DNA of 11,091 nucleotides, from positions 1-11,091 of the forward strand of contig JAESSR010000313.1 in assembly GCA_016764015.1 (NCBI GenBank), written 5' to 3'. Below are positions 1 to 6,483 of the stretch, piece by piece. The translations under genes and the position numbers were made by a program. This DNA comes from Phycisphaerales bacterium (GTDB lineage Bacteria > Planctomycetota > Phycisphaerae > Phycisphaerales > UBA1924). The notes below the pieces were generated by a model, which saw only the letters and a program-made list of their open reading frames with translations, ran no database searches and was not told the origin of the DNA. Positions within the stretch are counted from its first letter, which is position 1. Every line of letters begins with the position of its first letter.

Positions 1-657
1 CAAGCCCCAGTCGAACTCGAAAGACGAGTTGAACGGGGTTGCCGAAGTTGCTGGGCCATCGCTGAAGCCGACCGAGAAGTCCCAGGTGTCGCCGCCGAAG
101 GTTGCTTGGATACCCTGAGTCCAACCCGGAGTCGCGAGCCACTCATGTGATACTGAGCGATACGAGTTCATTGTTTGGAACTCTGAGGTGCTTGCTTCTG
201 CCGAGAATGCAGGGATGAACTGACCCACGCGGAGCGTGAAGTCGTCGTTGACTGCCCAATCAACGAATGCGTCTTCGAGTACTCCTGTGCCAGCGCCTGG
301 AATAGCACCATTCACGGCGGAGTCGTTAGGACCGAAGTCGAAGCTGATGCGAGCATGCATGTTCTCAGTGACATCGCCTTCGAGTGCCACTTCAACACCG
401 CTGAACTGGAAACCCATGGTGGTATCGTTGTCGCTGTTTGTGCGGCCGTCAGCGCTGTTGAATGCGTATCCGAAACGAACGCCTACGGAAACTTCGATGT
501 TGCCTAGGTTGCCCTGATTGAGTACCGAATGAGCACCAGCGTTAGCCTTAAGTTCTGATGCGTATGCACGGTCGAGGTCGAGCGAGCCACCCGCTGCAAA
601 GCCGGTGGTTCCAGCGAGTATGAGTGCTGCAGAAGTGATTTGTGCGCTGTTCTTCAT
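1..657 (-). CDS. Outer-membrane porin-like protein (OprO/OprP-like), 3' part outside window (porin 1)
   Basis: The first 219 codons of a porin-like gene; the rest lies beyond position 1. It starts at ATG 657 with GGGGA seven bases upstream. The N-terminus is a Sec signal peptide (basic MKN, hydrophobic run to about residue 20, GFAAGG cleavage region). It is followed by the LDLDRAYASEL motif shared with porins 2 and 3, then alternating hydrophobic/polar stretches typical of beta-strands. The motifs GQFIPAFSAEASTSEF and GWTQGIQ resemble the GQF...E...S and TQGI segments I associate with the Porin_O_P family (OprO/OprP, anion/phosphate-selective trimers); the family call is from memory. Protein and DNA are very close to porin 2, indicating a tandem duplication. 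All six arginine codons are CGT or CGC, which suggests high expression. The substrate cannot be read from the sequence. Confidence 0.85.
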   Translation of the reverse strand, partial: MKNSAQITSAALILAGTTGFAAGGSLDLDRAYASELKANAGAHSVLNQGNLGNIEVSVGVRFGYAFNSADGRTNSDNDTTMGFQFSGVEVALEGDVTENMHARISFDFGPNDSAVNGAIPGAGTGVLEDAFVDWAVNDDFTLRVGQFIPAFSAEASTSEFQTMNSYRSVSHEWLATPGWTQGIQATFGGDTWDFSVGFSDGPATSATPFNSSFEFDWGL

Positions 658-688
658 TTGTCTATCCCCGGGTGATTTACATTCTTTG

Positions 689-703
689 AGCCAAAGGTTC
701 CGT
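689..703 (-). promoter_or_regulatory. Conserved 15-base block upstream of porin 1
   Basis: On the minus strand this reads ACGGAACCTTTGGCT, ending 31 bases before the porin 1 start. The same block with one change (C for T after GGAACC) lies 34 bases before porin 2, while the surrounding bases are poorly conserved. GGAACC resembles the -35 element of many ECF sigma factor promoters, but no shared -10 element sits at a fixed distance. An alternative is an operator, or a leader RNA element if transcription starts at the TTTAATAA box further upstream (719-726). Confidence 0.45.
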
Positions 704-729
704 ATCTACCCGAGGCTGTTATTAAAGCA

Positions 730-755
730 CCAGCCGACCCTGTAAGGCCGGCTGG
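730..755 (-). terminator. Probable intrinsic terminator of porin 2
   Basis: On the minus strand, 45 bases past the porin 2 stop, CCAGCCG and CGGCTGG form a perfect 7-bp stem that can extend inward by about three pairs, one of them G-T. The tail is only moderately T-rich (TGCTTTAATAAC), so termination may be partial. The tail overlaps the TTTAATAA box upstream of porin 1. Confidence 0.55.
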
Positions 756-800
756 CGTTGATTACTTAAATCAATGGAATCTTCGTCTGATGAAATCAGA

Positions 801-2060
801 TTAGAACATCCACTGCATGGTGCCTGAGACCATGATCTGGCCGTCTTGTCCAGCGAGTTCCTGGAAGAAACCAGTTGAGCTGTTCGCTCCGAATACGCCA
901 GTACCCATGTCACCTGTTACGGCAGCAGCGGTCATGTCGCTGGTTTCGTCAAGTGAAACACCGAGCTCAAGCGTGAACTTAGCTGCGTGTGATTCTGGAA
1001 CGAAGTAGTAGTTGGCACCGATCGCGATGAAGTTGAATGTATCTTCATTTGTTGTCTGGCCTGCAGTTGCGTCGTCGTCGAGGATGAGGGTGTCCCAGCG
1101 TGCGAAGCCTTCCCACTGATCGCTGAAGAAGAATGAACCACCGAGCTCAAAGCCCATGTTGCTGTGATCAGCAGTTGCGGATGTTTCGATGTCGGTGAAG
1201 TAGAATGCTGCACGAACTGCCCAGCCGTCTGCTTCGTATGCCGCGTCAACGGTGAATGCAGCGCTGTCTGTTTCAGCTGCTGCTGCCATATTGGTGCTAC
1301 CGAATGATGAGAACATCACGCCTGCACCAGCACGCCAGCCGCTTGCTGAGCCACGCCATGATGTCTGGTCATTAAAGCGAGCCTTGTCGGAATCGCTGTA
1401 GAAGTCGAAACGAGCGTTAATGCCGAAGTCTGCTTCTGCACCGTTGAATGCGGTGTTGGCGGTGTTGAAACCGTCATTGAAACCGATGCTAAAGTCCCAT
1501 GTTTCGCCACCGAACTGAGCTTCAATACCCTGTGTCCATGATGGGGTACCGAGTGACTCATGGGTCACTGAGCGGTATGAGTTCATCATGTTGAACTCTG
1601 AGGTGCTTGCTTCAGCTGAGAAAGCTGGGATGAACTGACCAACGCGGAGGGTGAAGTCTTCGTTGACAGCCCAGTCGACGAATGCGTCTTCGAGGACTGC
1701 GGTGCCGCCTGAGCCGCTCGATGAGTTATTAGGACCAAACTGGAAGCTGATGCGTGCGTGCATGTTGTCTGTCACATCGCCTTCGATGGCTACTACAGCT
1801 TCGCTGAACTGGAAACCCATGGTGGTGTCGTTGTCGCTGTTGGTATTACCATCAAGAGTATTGAAGGAGTAGCCGAAGCGTACGCCAACTGATACATCTA
1901 CATTACCCAGGTTGCCCTGGTTGAGAACGCTGCGTGCGCCTGCGTCAGCCTTAAGCTCAGCAGCGTATGCACGGTCGAGTTCGAGTGAACCAGCAGCCGC
2001 GAAGCCGGTGGTTGCAGCCATCATGAGTGCTGCAGCAGTGAATTGTGTCTTGTTGTTCAT
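801..2060 (-). CDS. Outer-membrane porin-like protein (OprO/OprP-like), complete (porin 2)
   Basis: A complete 419-residue porin-like protein, expected to form a beta-barrel pore in the outer membrane. It begins at ATG 2060 with GGAG eight to nine bases upstream. Residues 1-23 are a Sec signal peptide (MNNK, hydrophobic core, GFAAAG). LELDRAYAAEL follows at about 26-36, then beta-strand-like segments. GQFIPAFSAEASTSEF starts at residue 141 and WTQGIE at about 175. Near the C-terminus is NYYFVPESHAAKFTLEL, shared with porin 3. The last residues are QWMF; a terminal phenylalanine is the usual BAM assembly signal. Its length fits the Porin_O_P family, but strand-by-strand homology was not tested. 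Arginine codons are all CGT/CGC, indicating strong expression. It is the closest relative of porin 1; a hairpin separates the two, so each probably has its own transcript. Confidence 0.88.
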   Translation of the reverse strand: MNNKTQFTAAALMMAATTGFAAAGSLELDRAYAAELKADAGARSVLNQGNLGNVDVSVGVRFGYSFNTLDGNTNSDNDTTMGFQFSEAVVAIEGDVTDNMHARISFQFGPNNSSSGSGGTAVLEDAFVDWAVNEDFTLRVGQFIPAFSAEASTSEFNMMNSYRSVTHESLGTPSWTQGIEAQFGGETWDFSIGFNDGFNTANTAFNGAEADFGINARFDFYSDSDKARFNDQTSWRGSASGWRAGAGVMFSSFGSTNMAAAAETDSAAFTVDAAYEADGWAVRAAFYFTDIETSATADHSNMGFELGGSFFFSDQWEGFARWDTLILDDDATAGQTTNEDTFNFIAIGANYYFVPESHAAKFTLELGVSLDETSDMTAAAVTGDMGTGVFGANSSTGFFQELAGQDGQIMVSGTMQWMF

Positions 2061-2094
2061 TTTGTCAATCTCCGGATATGACGAGTTGTTTTTT

Positions 2095-2109
2095 AGCCAA
2101 GGGTTCCGT
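2095..2109 (-). promoter_or_regulatory. Conserved 15-base block upstream of porin 2
   Basis: On the minus strand this reads ACGGAACCCTTGGCT, 34 bases before ATG 2060, and matches 14 of 15 bases of the block before porin 1. A TTTAATAA box also lies upstream here (2136-2143), but 11 bases further from the block than at porin 1. CGTC 18 bases downstream of GGAACC would fit an ECF -10 element, yet porin 1 has no counterpart. A degenerate copy (GGAACCTTGCTCA) lies around 2208-2220. Confidence 0.45.
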
Positions 2110-2323
2110 TTGATCCCAAAGCCATTTTCGAAAACTTATTAAACAGAGCAAGTGATACACACATGCTCAACGATTTACCGACGGGGTCTTGCCAACAGTT
2201 TTAACCCTGAGCAAGGTTCCATACCTAGTCGATGCTTACCTGTATCGGTTATTCATCGCTGGGTCACCAATGTTTGCCCTTACTATTTTACGCTATCGGA
2301 CGAACGAGGTCAGATTCACGCGC

Positions 2324-2367
2324 AAAAAACAGCCGGCGAGAACCATATAGAGGTCTCAACCGGCTGT
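2324..2367 (-). terminator. Strong intrinsic terminator downstream of porin 3
   Basis: On the minus strand ACAGCCGG (2367-2360) pairs perfectly with CCGGCTGT (2336-2329), with further interrupted pairing inside the loop (GACC/GGTT region), followed directly by a run of T (2329-2324). It lies about 95 bases past the porin 3 stop and would protect the porin 2 promoter from read-through. Confidence 0.85.
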
Positions 2368-2462
2368 CAAGTAAGTACCAACTTACATTTTGAGTTTTTT
2401 GATCTTTTTGGGCACAATCCGCTTTTCAGCCAATAAATGCCCATTTGATCCGCAACTCAGCT

Positions 2463-3743
2463 TTAGAAAACGAGTGTCATCTGAGCACGCAGAGCGAACT
2501 CTGAGTCAGAAAGACCAAGAACACCGGTCACATCTTGATCATTCGAGCCAAGGCCGCCCATGAGTGCGTCCATGTTGGTGCTCTCATCAAGGGTGAATAT
2601 AGCTTCAAGTGTGAACTTGGCAGCGTGTGATTCTGGTACGAAGTAGTAGTTGAAACCAACAGTCACATTCTGGAATGTGTCATCGGTGCCCGCAGCAACG
2701 AGTGTGTCATCAAGGATGACCGCGTCGTAGCGTGCGAATCCTTCCCACTGATCCGCAAAGTAGTAGCCGCCCTGAATCAAGAAGCCCTGGTTGGTGAAGT
2801 CGGTCGTTGCACCCACGAGTGGGTTGGTTTCGACATTATGAGCGACATACTCGGCCATCAAGTTCCAGCCGTCGCCTTCGACCTGGACATCAACAGTCCA
2901 GAAGGTCACGGTCTTGGTATCAACACCAGCGATGATTGGGTTGGTGTTGCCTTGCTCTTGGTAATGAGCACCAGCGCCGATCTTGATGCCGTAGTTTGAG
3001 CCACGGAAGCTTGTTGCATCGGCGAACTGATCCCAAGTACCTTCGATGAGCCATTCAAAGCGACCGGTGATGCCGAAGTCGGCTTCGCCCGGAGCATTAA
3101 ACGCTGAGTTGGCGACGCGGGTGGTGTTGGTGATGTACTCAGCACCGTCATTGAATGCGCCGATGAACTTGTAGCTGTCGGTGCCATAGACGAATGCGAC
3201 GCCCTGGGTGTAACCAACTTCAAAGAACTCGTTCATGAATGACTTGTCAGCCGAGAGCGTGTGCTCAGGAGCGAAGTTATCGGAACCAAAGACAGGGTCG
3301 TGCCACTGCCCGAAGAGCAATGTCCAGTTGTCATCGAGTGCCCATGCCGCCTGTGCGATCAGCAAAGTTGCTGCACCGCCCGAAGCGCCTTCGGCAGCAC
3401 CGAAGTCAAAGACGACCAAACCCGAAATGTCAGTGCCTTCAACAGCACCACTCAAGCGAACCTGCGTACGGGGTGTACTGAAACCAACAGTGGTGTCGTT
3501 ATCGCCCAGAGGCGTGCCTGCAAGCTCATCGCGAGAGTTAAAGCTGTAACGGAACTGGGTCATGACCTCAACATTGATGTTGGCGCCGTTGCTTGTGCCA
3601 AGCAGGCTCGAGCGGGTCTGCGCGTCAGAGCGAAGCTCTGATGCGTATGCACGATCGAGATCGAGACCGGACTGGCCCATGGCGAGTCCACTAATGGTGG
3701 CCAAAGCGAGAGTTGCTGTTGCCTGTTGAATCTTGGTGCTCAT
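2463..3743 (-). CDS. Outer-membrane porin-like protein (OprO/OprP-like), complete (porin 3)
   Basis: A 426-residue porin-like protein. I chose ATG 3743 because GAGGAG lies seven bases upstream and a signal peptide starts there (MSTKIQQ, hydrophobic core, GLAMGQS). The frame stays open 44 codons further up to 3875. That extension uses CGG, CGG and CGA for arginine, whereas the mature gene uses only CGT/CGC, and it would bury the signal peptide. LDLDRAYASEL follows the signal; GQW and GYTQGV mark the central porin motifs. NYYFVPESHAAKFTLEA lies near the end, and the last residues are LVF, the outer-membrane barrel signature. It shares the family fold with porins 1 and 2 but is clearly diverged, and its upstream region is unrelated to theirs. 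It is probably monocistronic and highly expressed. Substrate unknown. Confidence 0.87.
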   Translation of the reverse strand: MSTKIQQATATLALATISGLAMGQSGLDLDRAYASELRSDAQTRSSLLGTSNGANINVEVMTQFRYSFNSRDELAGTPLGDNDTTVGFSTPRTQVRLSGAVEGTDISGLVVFDFGAAEGASGGAATLLIAQAAWALDDNWTLLFGQWHDPVFGSDNFAPEHTLSADKSFMNEFFEVGYTQGVAFVYGTDSYKFIGAFNDGAEYITNTTRVANSAFNAPGEADFGITGRFEWLIEGTWDQFADATSFRGSNYGIKIGAGAHYQEQGNTNPIIAGVDTKTVTFWTVDVQVEGDGWNLMAEYVAHNVETNPLVGATTDFTNQGFLIQGGYYFADQWEGFARYDAVILDDTLVAAGTDDTFQNVTVGFNYYFVPESHAAKFTLEAIFTLDESTNMDALMGGLGSNDQDVTGVLGLSDSEFALRAQMTLVF

Positions 3744-3788
3744 TGTTGACTCCTCTATACAAGTGTAAAAAGCACTATTTGACTTCGT

Positions 3789-3913
3789 AAATCGGAAAGG
3801 ATCTACCTGTACGCCCATAACCCGATAAAAGTATATCGGCCGGAACAAGAATACATTAGCACTTACAAGCGACATTTATATCCGATTTAACAATATTTTT
3901 TCTTGTTCGCCGG
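3789..3913. promoter_or_regulatory. Repeat-rich upstream region of porin 3
   Basis: This stretch contains four CCGAT/ATCGG half-sites (3790-3795, 3822-3827, 3834-3839, 3882-3887). The middle two form a palindrome, CCGATA-6-TATCGG. A separate 9-bp inverted repeat, GAACAAGAA (3843-3851) and TTCTTGTTC (3900-3908), brackets an AT-rich core. The layout suggests transcription factor binding around the porin 3 promoter. I cannot assign a -35/-10 pair with confidence. Confidence 0.35.
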
Positions 3914-3966
3914 AATAAATCCCGAATTCCACCATATCACAGCACCAAATACAATGGAGGACATCC

Positions 3967-4017
3967 ATGAAAAAAACAAGCCCGCAGACCTGCCTTACAT
4001 GCAAACTGTTATTTTAA
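3967..4017 (+). CDS. Possible 16-residue Cys-pair peptide (doubtful)
   Basis: ATG 3967 is preceded by GGAGGA at a usable distance and opens a frame for MKKTSPQTCLTCKLLF, then TAA. The C-x2-C-x3-F spacing with a basic start recalls the N-terminus of the small DUF2256 family, which normally continues with a Trp- and Lys-rich part. Here it stops at that point, so it could be a truncated remnant. The A-run in codons 2-3 is also the T-run of a possible terminator on the other strand, so chance is a serious alternative. Confidence 0.2.
   Translation: MKKTSPQTCLTCKLLF
3970..3999 (-). terminator. Possible terminator of porin 4
   Basis: On the minus strand, about 25 bases past the porin 4 stop, a weak stem (AAG with CTT outside, GCA with TGC inside, asymmetric GGG bulge) is followed by seven T (3976-3970). 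The T-run is good but the stem is poor. Confidence 0.35.
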
Positions 4018-4023
4018 AACAAG

Positions 4024-5433
4024 TTAGAACATCAACTGAAGTTGAAGCCGAAGCACAACTTCATGCTCAGTCAGCCCAAGGAACCCTGTGGTTGATGGAT
4101 CTGGAAGACCCAGCGAATCGCCTGCGCCAACCGTGAGCGCGAAGAGTGAATCGAAGGAATAGCTCACATCGGCAGAAATTTTTGCAGCGTGGCTCTCAGG
4201 CAAGATGTACTTCGTTACGCCGATCGTTCCGATCCGATGAATAAACCCATCGGGAGTCCCGAACCCATTGCGGAAAGCTTTGTCGATCCAGAATGTCTCG
4301 AATCGTGCGTACATCTCGATCCGATCAGTCAAAAACCATCCACCCTGGACAACGATCGCGTTCTGCATGACCGCGAGTGTCGCTGTTGAGAGTTCCCAGT
4401 CCACATACTGCCCGTAGTACCCCGCGAAGAAGTTCCACCCATCGCCCTCGTGCTGATAATCGAGCGACCACGAAATCGCCTGCGTGCTTTCGACCGGGCC
4501 GCCGAGGAATCCGGGGATTTGCTCACCCGGGTTTGTCTGCCCATGGAACTGGTAGAGGAACCCACCCCCGATCTTGGAGCCCGTGTTGCTCCCTTGGAAG
4601 CTCGTGAAATCTTGGAACTGATCCCATGAGCCTTCGAGTTTCCAATCGAACCGAAATCCGATCGCGATATCAGCTTCATCTACACTATTAAATGATGTAT
4701 TGTCGGTTTCGCGAGACCCGAGGTATCGCCCGCCATCACTCAGGCTCGCTTCCCACGCGAATGATTCCCCTACATGCCCGACCGCGATGCCTTGGGTGTA
4801 GCCGGGTCCAAAGATTTCCGATGCCAGTGAACGATCGATCGCGAGTTGGTACTCCGAGCCGATGGATTCCTCGGTGAGAAGGACATTCTGGAACTGCCCG
4901 AACTTGATGTAATAGCCGTCACGCTTGCCTGTAAAGTTGTACTGGGCGTACGCGTCAAGCAAGCGAGGATTCCCTGAGCCCCCTGCGATCGGTGGGCCGG
5001 TGCCTCGCCCGAGCGAGAGTTCCGCATCGCCAAAGTCGAACGAAATCCGGTAGTTGAACTGCGAAGACACAATCGACCCGTCGAGTGCGATCCGAGTCCG
5101 AGGCAATGAAAACCCATAGGTTTTCTCATCGCTGGGAGTAATAAACCCTGATTCTCGCTCAGAAAACATGTACCGGGCTTGGGCAAGCACCGAGATTCGC
5201 ATCGTTGAGTTATCCGCCCGAGTGACAAGCCAACCGGGCTCGCCTTGGTATGGTTCAGATCGCAGGCTCGAAGCGATCGCTCGCTGAGCGTGGAGCCCAT
5301 CGGATGTGCCTGCTTGTGCGCTCGAACTCATGAGCATTGGCATGATTATCAAAGCCGGAGCCAAAGCCGGGCCTATCGCCTGTATTGAATAGTGCGCTAA
5401 GGCTCTGATTCGCATTCTCAATCCATAAACCAT
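4024..5433 (-). CDS. Outer-membrane porin-like protein, divergent member (porin 4)
   Basis: A 469-residue porin-like protein. ATG 5433 is preceded by GAGGG about eight bases upstream; a second in-frame ATG at 5415 is possible but has a weaker site. The signal peptide is long, about 41 residues, with AQA before G42. The N-terminal DRAYASEL motif is only faintly kept (AQRAIASSLRSE). Family marks remain: FGPGYTQGIAVG, EGSWDQFQDFTSFQGSN (close to the porin 3 counterpart), ILPESHAAKISADVSYSFD near the end and the terminal LQLMF. Arginine is often CGA or CGG and CGATCG hexamers are frequent, unlike porins 1-3, so expression is probably lower or the history different. It diverges from the response regulator gene across a 314-base gap, which could place it under shared control. 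Substrate unknown. Confidence 0.83.
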   Translation of the reverse strand: MVYGLRMRIRALAHYSIQAIGPALAPALIIMPMLMSSSAQAGTSDGLHAQRAIASSLRSEPYQGEPGWLVTRADNSTMRISVLAQARYMFSERESGFITPSDEKTYGFSLPRTRIALDGSIVSSQFNYRISFDFGDAELSLGRGTGPPIAGGSGNPRLLDAYAQYNFTGKRDGYYIKFGQFQNVLLTEESIGSEYQLAIDRSLASEIFGPGYTQGIAVGHVGESFAWEASLSDGGRYLGSRETDNTSFNSVDEADIAIGFRFDWKLEGSWDQFQDFTSFQGSNTGSKIGGGFLYQFHGQTNPGEQIPGFLGGPVESTQAISWSLDYQHEGDGWNFFAGYYGQYVDWELSTATLAVMQNAIVVQGGWFLTDRIEMYARFETFWIDKAFRNGFGTPDGFIHRIGTIGVTKYILPESHAAKISADVSYSFDSLFALTVGAGDSLGLPDPSTTGFLGLTEHEVVLRLQLQLMF

Positions 5434-5747
5434 CTGATCGCCCTCGCGCGTGGTGTGACAACTCTTGTGCTCGCGATTGTAGGAGCATCGAAATTACGGC
5501 GCACACAATATCGCCGCGATATCAGCGTGATACACCTCAATAGACATTCGTCGGCCATACGAGCCCTAGATCGCCAAATATCGATGCAAATCAACCCACC
5601 CCCATCGCTCGACCAATCAAGTTCGCCCCACTGTTCAGATTTGGTAAATGCTCTACCTATGTGTATTTAACCCACCCATTTGTGATACCATTACCTGAGA
5701 TCAATACCCCTCTGGGCACGATTTGTACCCTTACATAAGGATGCTCT
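5434..5747. other. 314-base divergent intergenic region (porin 4 / response regulator)
   Basis: No convincing gene. It must hold the promoters of porin 4 and of the two-component pair. Visible elements are a perfect palindrome ATATCG-CCG-CGATAT (5508-5522), a weak sigma70-like pair for the regulator (TTGTGA 5680-5685, 17 bases, AATACC 5703-5708) and a short hairpin GGGCAC/GTACCC with one mismatch (5714-5730) just before the ribosome binding site. No clear Pho-box-like direct repeat was recognised. Confidence 0.5.
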
Positions 5748-6473
5748 ATGACCATTTCGAACTCGAATCCCAACCCGACGACGATCCTTGTGGTTGATGA
5801 TGAGCCTGATCTGGTCGAGTTGATGGTCTACAACCTTCAAGAGCACGGCTTCAATGTCATCAGCGCCTGCGATGGGGCACAAGCCCTTGAACTTGCCAAA
5901 TCGCGATTGCCCGATCTGGTCGTGCTCGATGTCATGATGCCCAAACTCACCGGCATCGAAGTAGCCAAACGATTGCGATCGCAGACTGAAACCAGCTCGA
6001 TGCCCATCATCATGCTTACTGCCCGATCGGAGGAAGCCGACGAGCTTGCAGGGCTCGGCGCAGGGGCTGACGACTACATCACCAAGCCGTTCTCACTCAA
6101 GGTGCTCATCGCCAGGATCAACGCACTCACCCGTCGTTCATCAACTGCGGGGTCCTCGCAGGGTTCAACACTCGAACTCGGGCCGGTGGTTGTTGACTTT
6201 GACGAGCACCAAGCATCGGTCGATGGCCACCCGATCCAGCTCACGATCACCGAGTTTCGTGTGCTTTGTGCTTTGCTCAATAATGCGGGCAAGGTGCTCT
6301 CGCGCCCGGCATTGATCTCCAACGCGATCGGCCCGGGGGTCGCGGTGACGGAGCGGACGATTGATGTGCATATTACTGCCTTGCGGAAAAAAATCTCGCC
6401 TTACTCTTCGATGATCGCGACGGTGCGGGGCGTTGGGTATCGTGCTGATCTGCCAGCGAATCAAGAAAAGTGA
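5748..6473 (+). CDS. OmpR/PhoB-family response regulator
   Basis: A 241-residue two-component response regulator that should act as a DNA-binding transcription factor when phosphorylated by the kinase encoded next to it. ATG 5748 has TAAGGA six bases upstream. The receiver domain (about 12-128) has the acidic pair D17/D18, the phospho-acceptor D61 in VVLDVMMP, T91 in MLTAR and K113 in YITKPF, so all catalytic positions are intact. A short Ser/Gly linker (131-140) leads to a winged-helix Trans_reg_C domain (about 142-236) with LTITEFRVL, the recognition-helix region TERTIDVHITALRKKI and the wing TVRGVGYR. Length and layout match PhoB/PhoP. The kinase gene follows after 10 bases, so the two are cotranscribed. 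Phosphate as the signal is an inference from the PhoR-like kinase and the nearby porins. Confidence 0.93.
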   Translation: MTISNSNPNPTTILVVDDEPDLVELMVYNLQEHGFNVISACDGAQALELAKSRLPDLVVLDVMMPKLTGIEVAKRLRSQTETSSMPIIMLTARSEEADELAGLGAGADDYITKPFSLKVLIARINALTRRSSTAGSSQGSTLELGPVVVDFDEHQASVDGHPIQLTITEFRVLCALLNNAGKVLSRPALISNAIGPGVAVTERTIDVHITALRKKISPYSSMIATVRGVGYRADLPANQEK

Positions 6474-6483
6474 CCCAAGCGAT

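Larger units (their letters stand above)
2061..2462. other. 402-base intergenic region between porins 3 and 2
   Basis: No convincing gene. From right to left on the minus strand it holds the 3' untranslated region of porin 3, a 6-bp hairpin (2371-2386), a strong terminator (2324-2367), about 180 bases without recognised signals apart from a degenerate copy of the porin leader block (about 2208-2220), the TTTAATAA box (2136-2143) and the conserved block before porin 2 (2095-2109). The plus-strand open frame at 2152-2436 runs through the terminator, lacks a convincing ribosome binding site and is judged spurious. Confidence 0.7.

Noticed and set aside
2152..2436. 94-codon plus-strand open frame between porins 3 and 2
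   Set aside because: It runs through a strong minus-strand terminator and its hairpin, has no convincing ribosome binding site and shows no recognisable domain or signal.
2404..2475. Minus-strand frame ending in LLAEKRIVPKKIKKLKM after the porin 3 stop
   Set aside because: It looked like a protein C-terminus, but it has no proper start and joins the porin frame only through a frameshift; porin 3 already ends with a normal terminal phenylalanine.
3744..3875. Upstream extension of porin 3 by 44 codons
   Set aside because: It would bury a clear signal peptide, uses CGG/CGA arginine codons absent from the rest of the gene, and the start at 3743 has a far better ribosome binding site.
3903..4136. 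77-codon plus-strand open frame overlapping the 3' end of porin 4
   Set aside because: Its second half is antisense to the porin 4 C-terminal coding region and it shows no homology; the shorter frame at 3967 has the better ribosome binding site.
5580..5747. Pho-box search upstream of the response regulator
   Set aside because: No pair of CTGTCAT-like direct repeats with 11-base periodicity was found by eye, so no Pho box is claimed.
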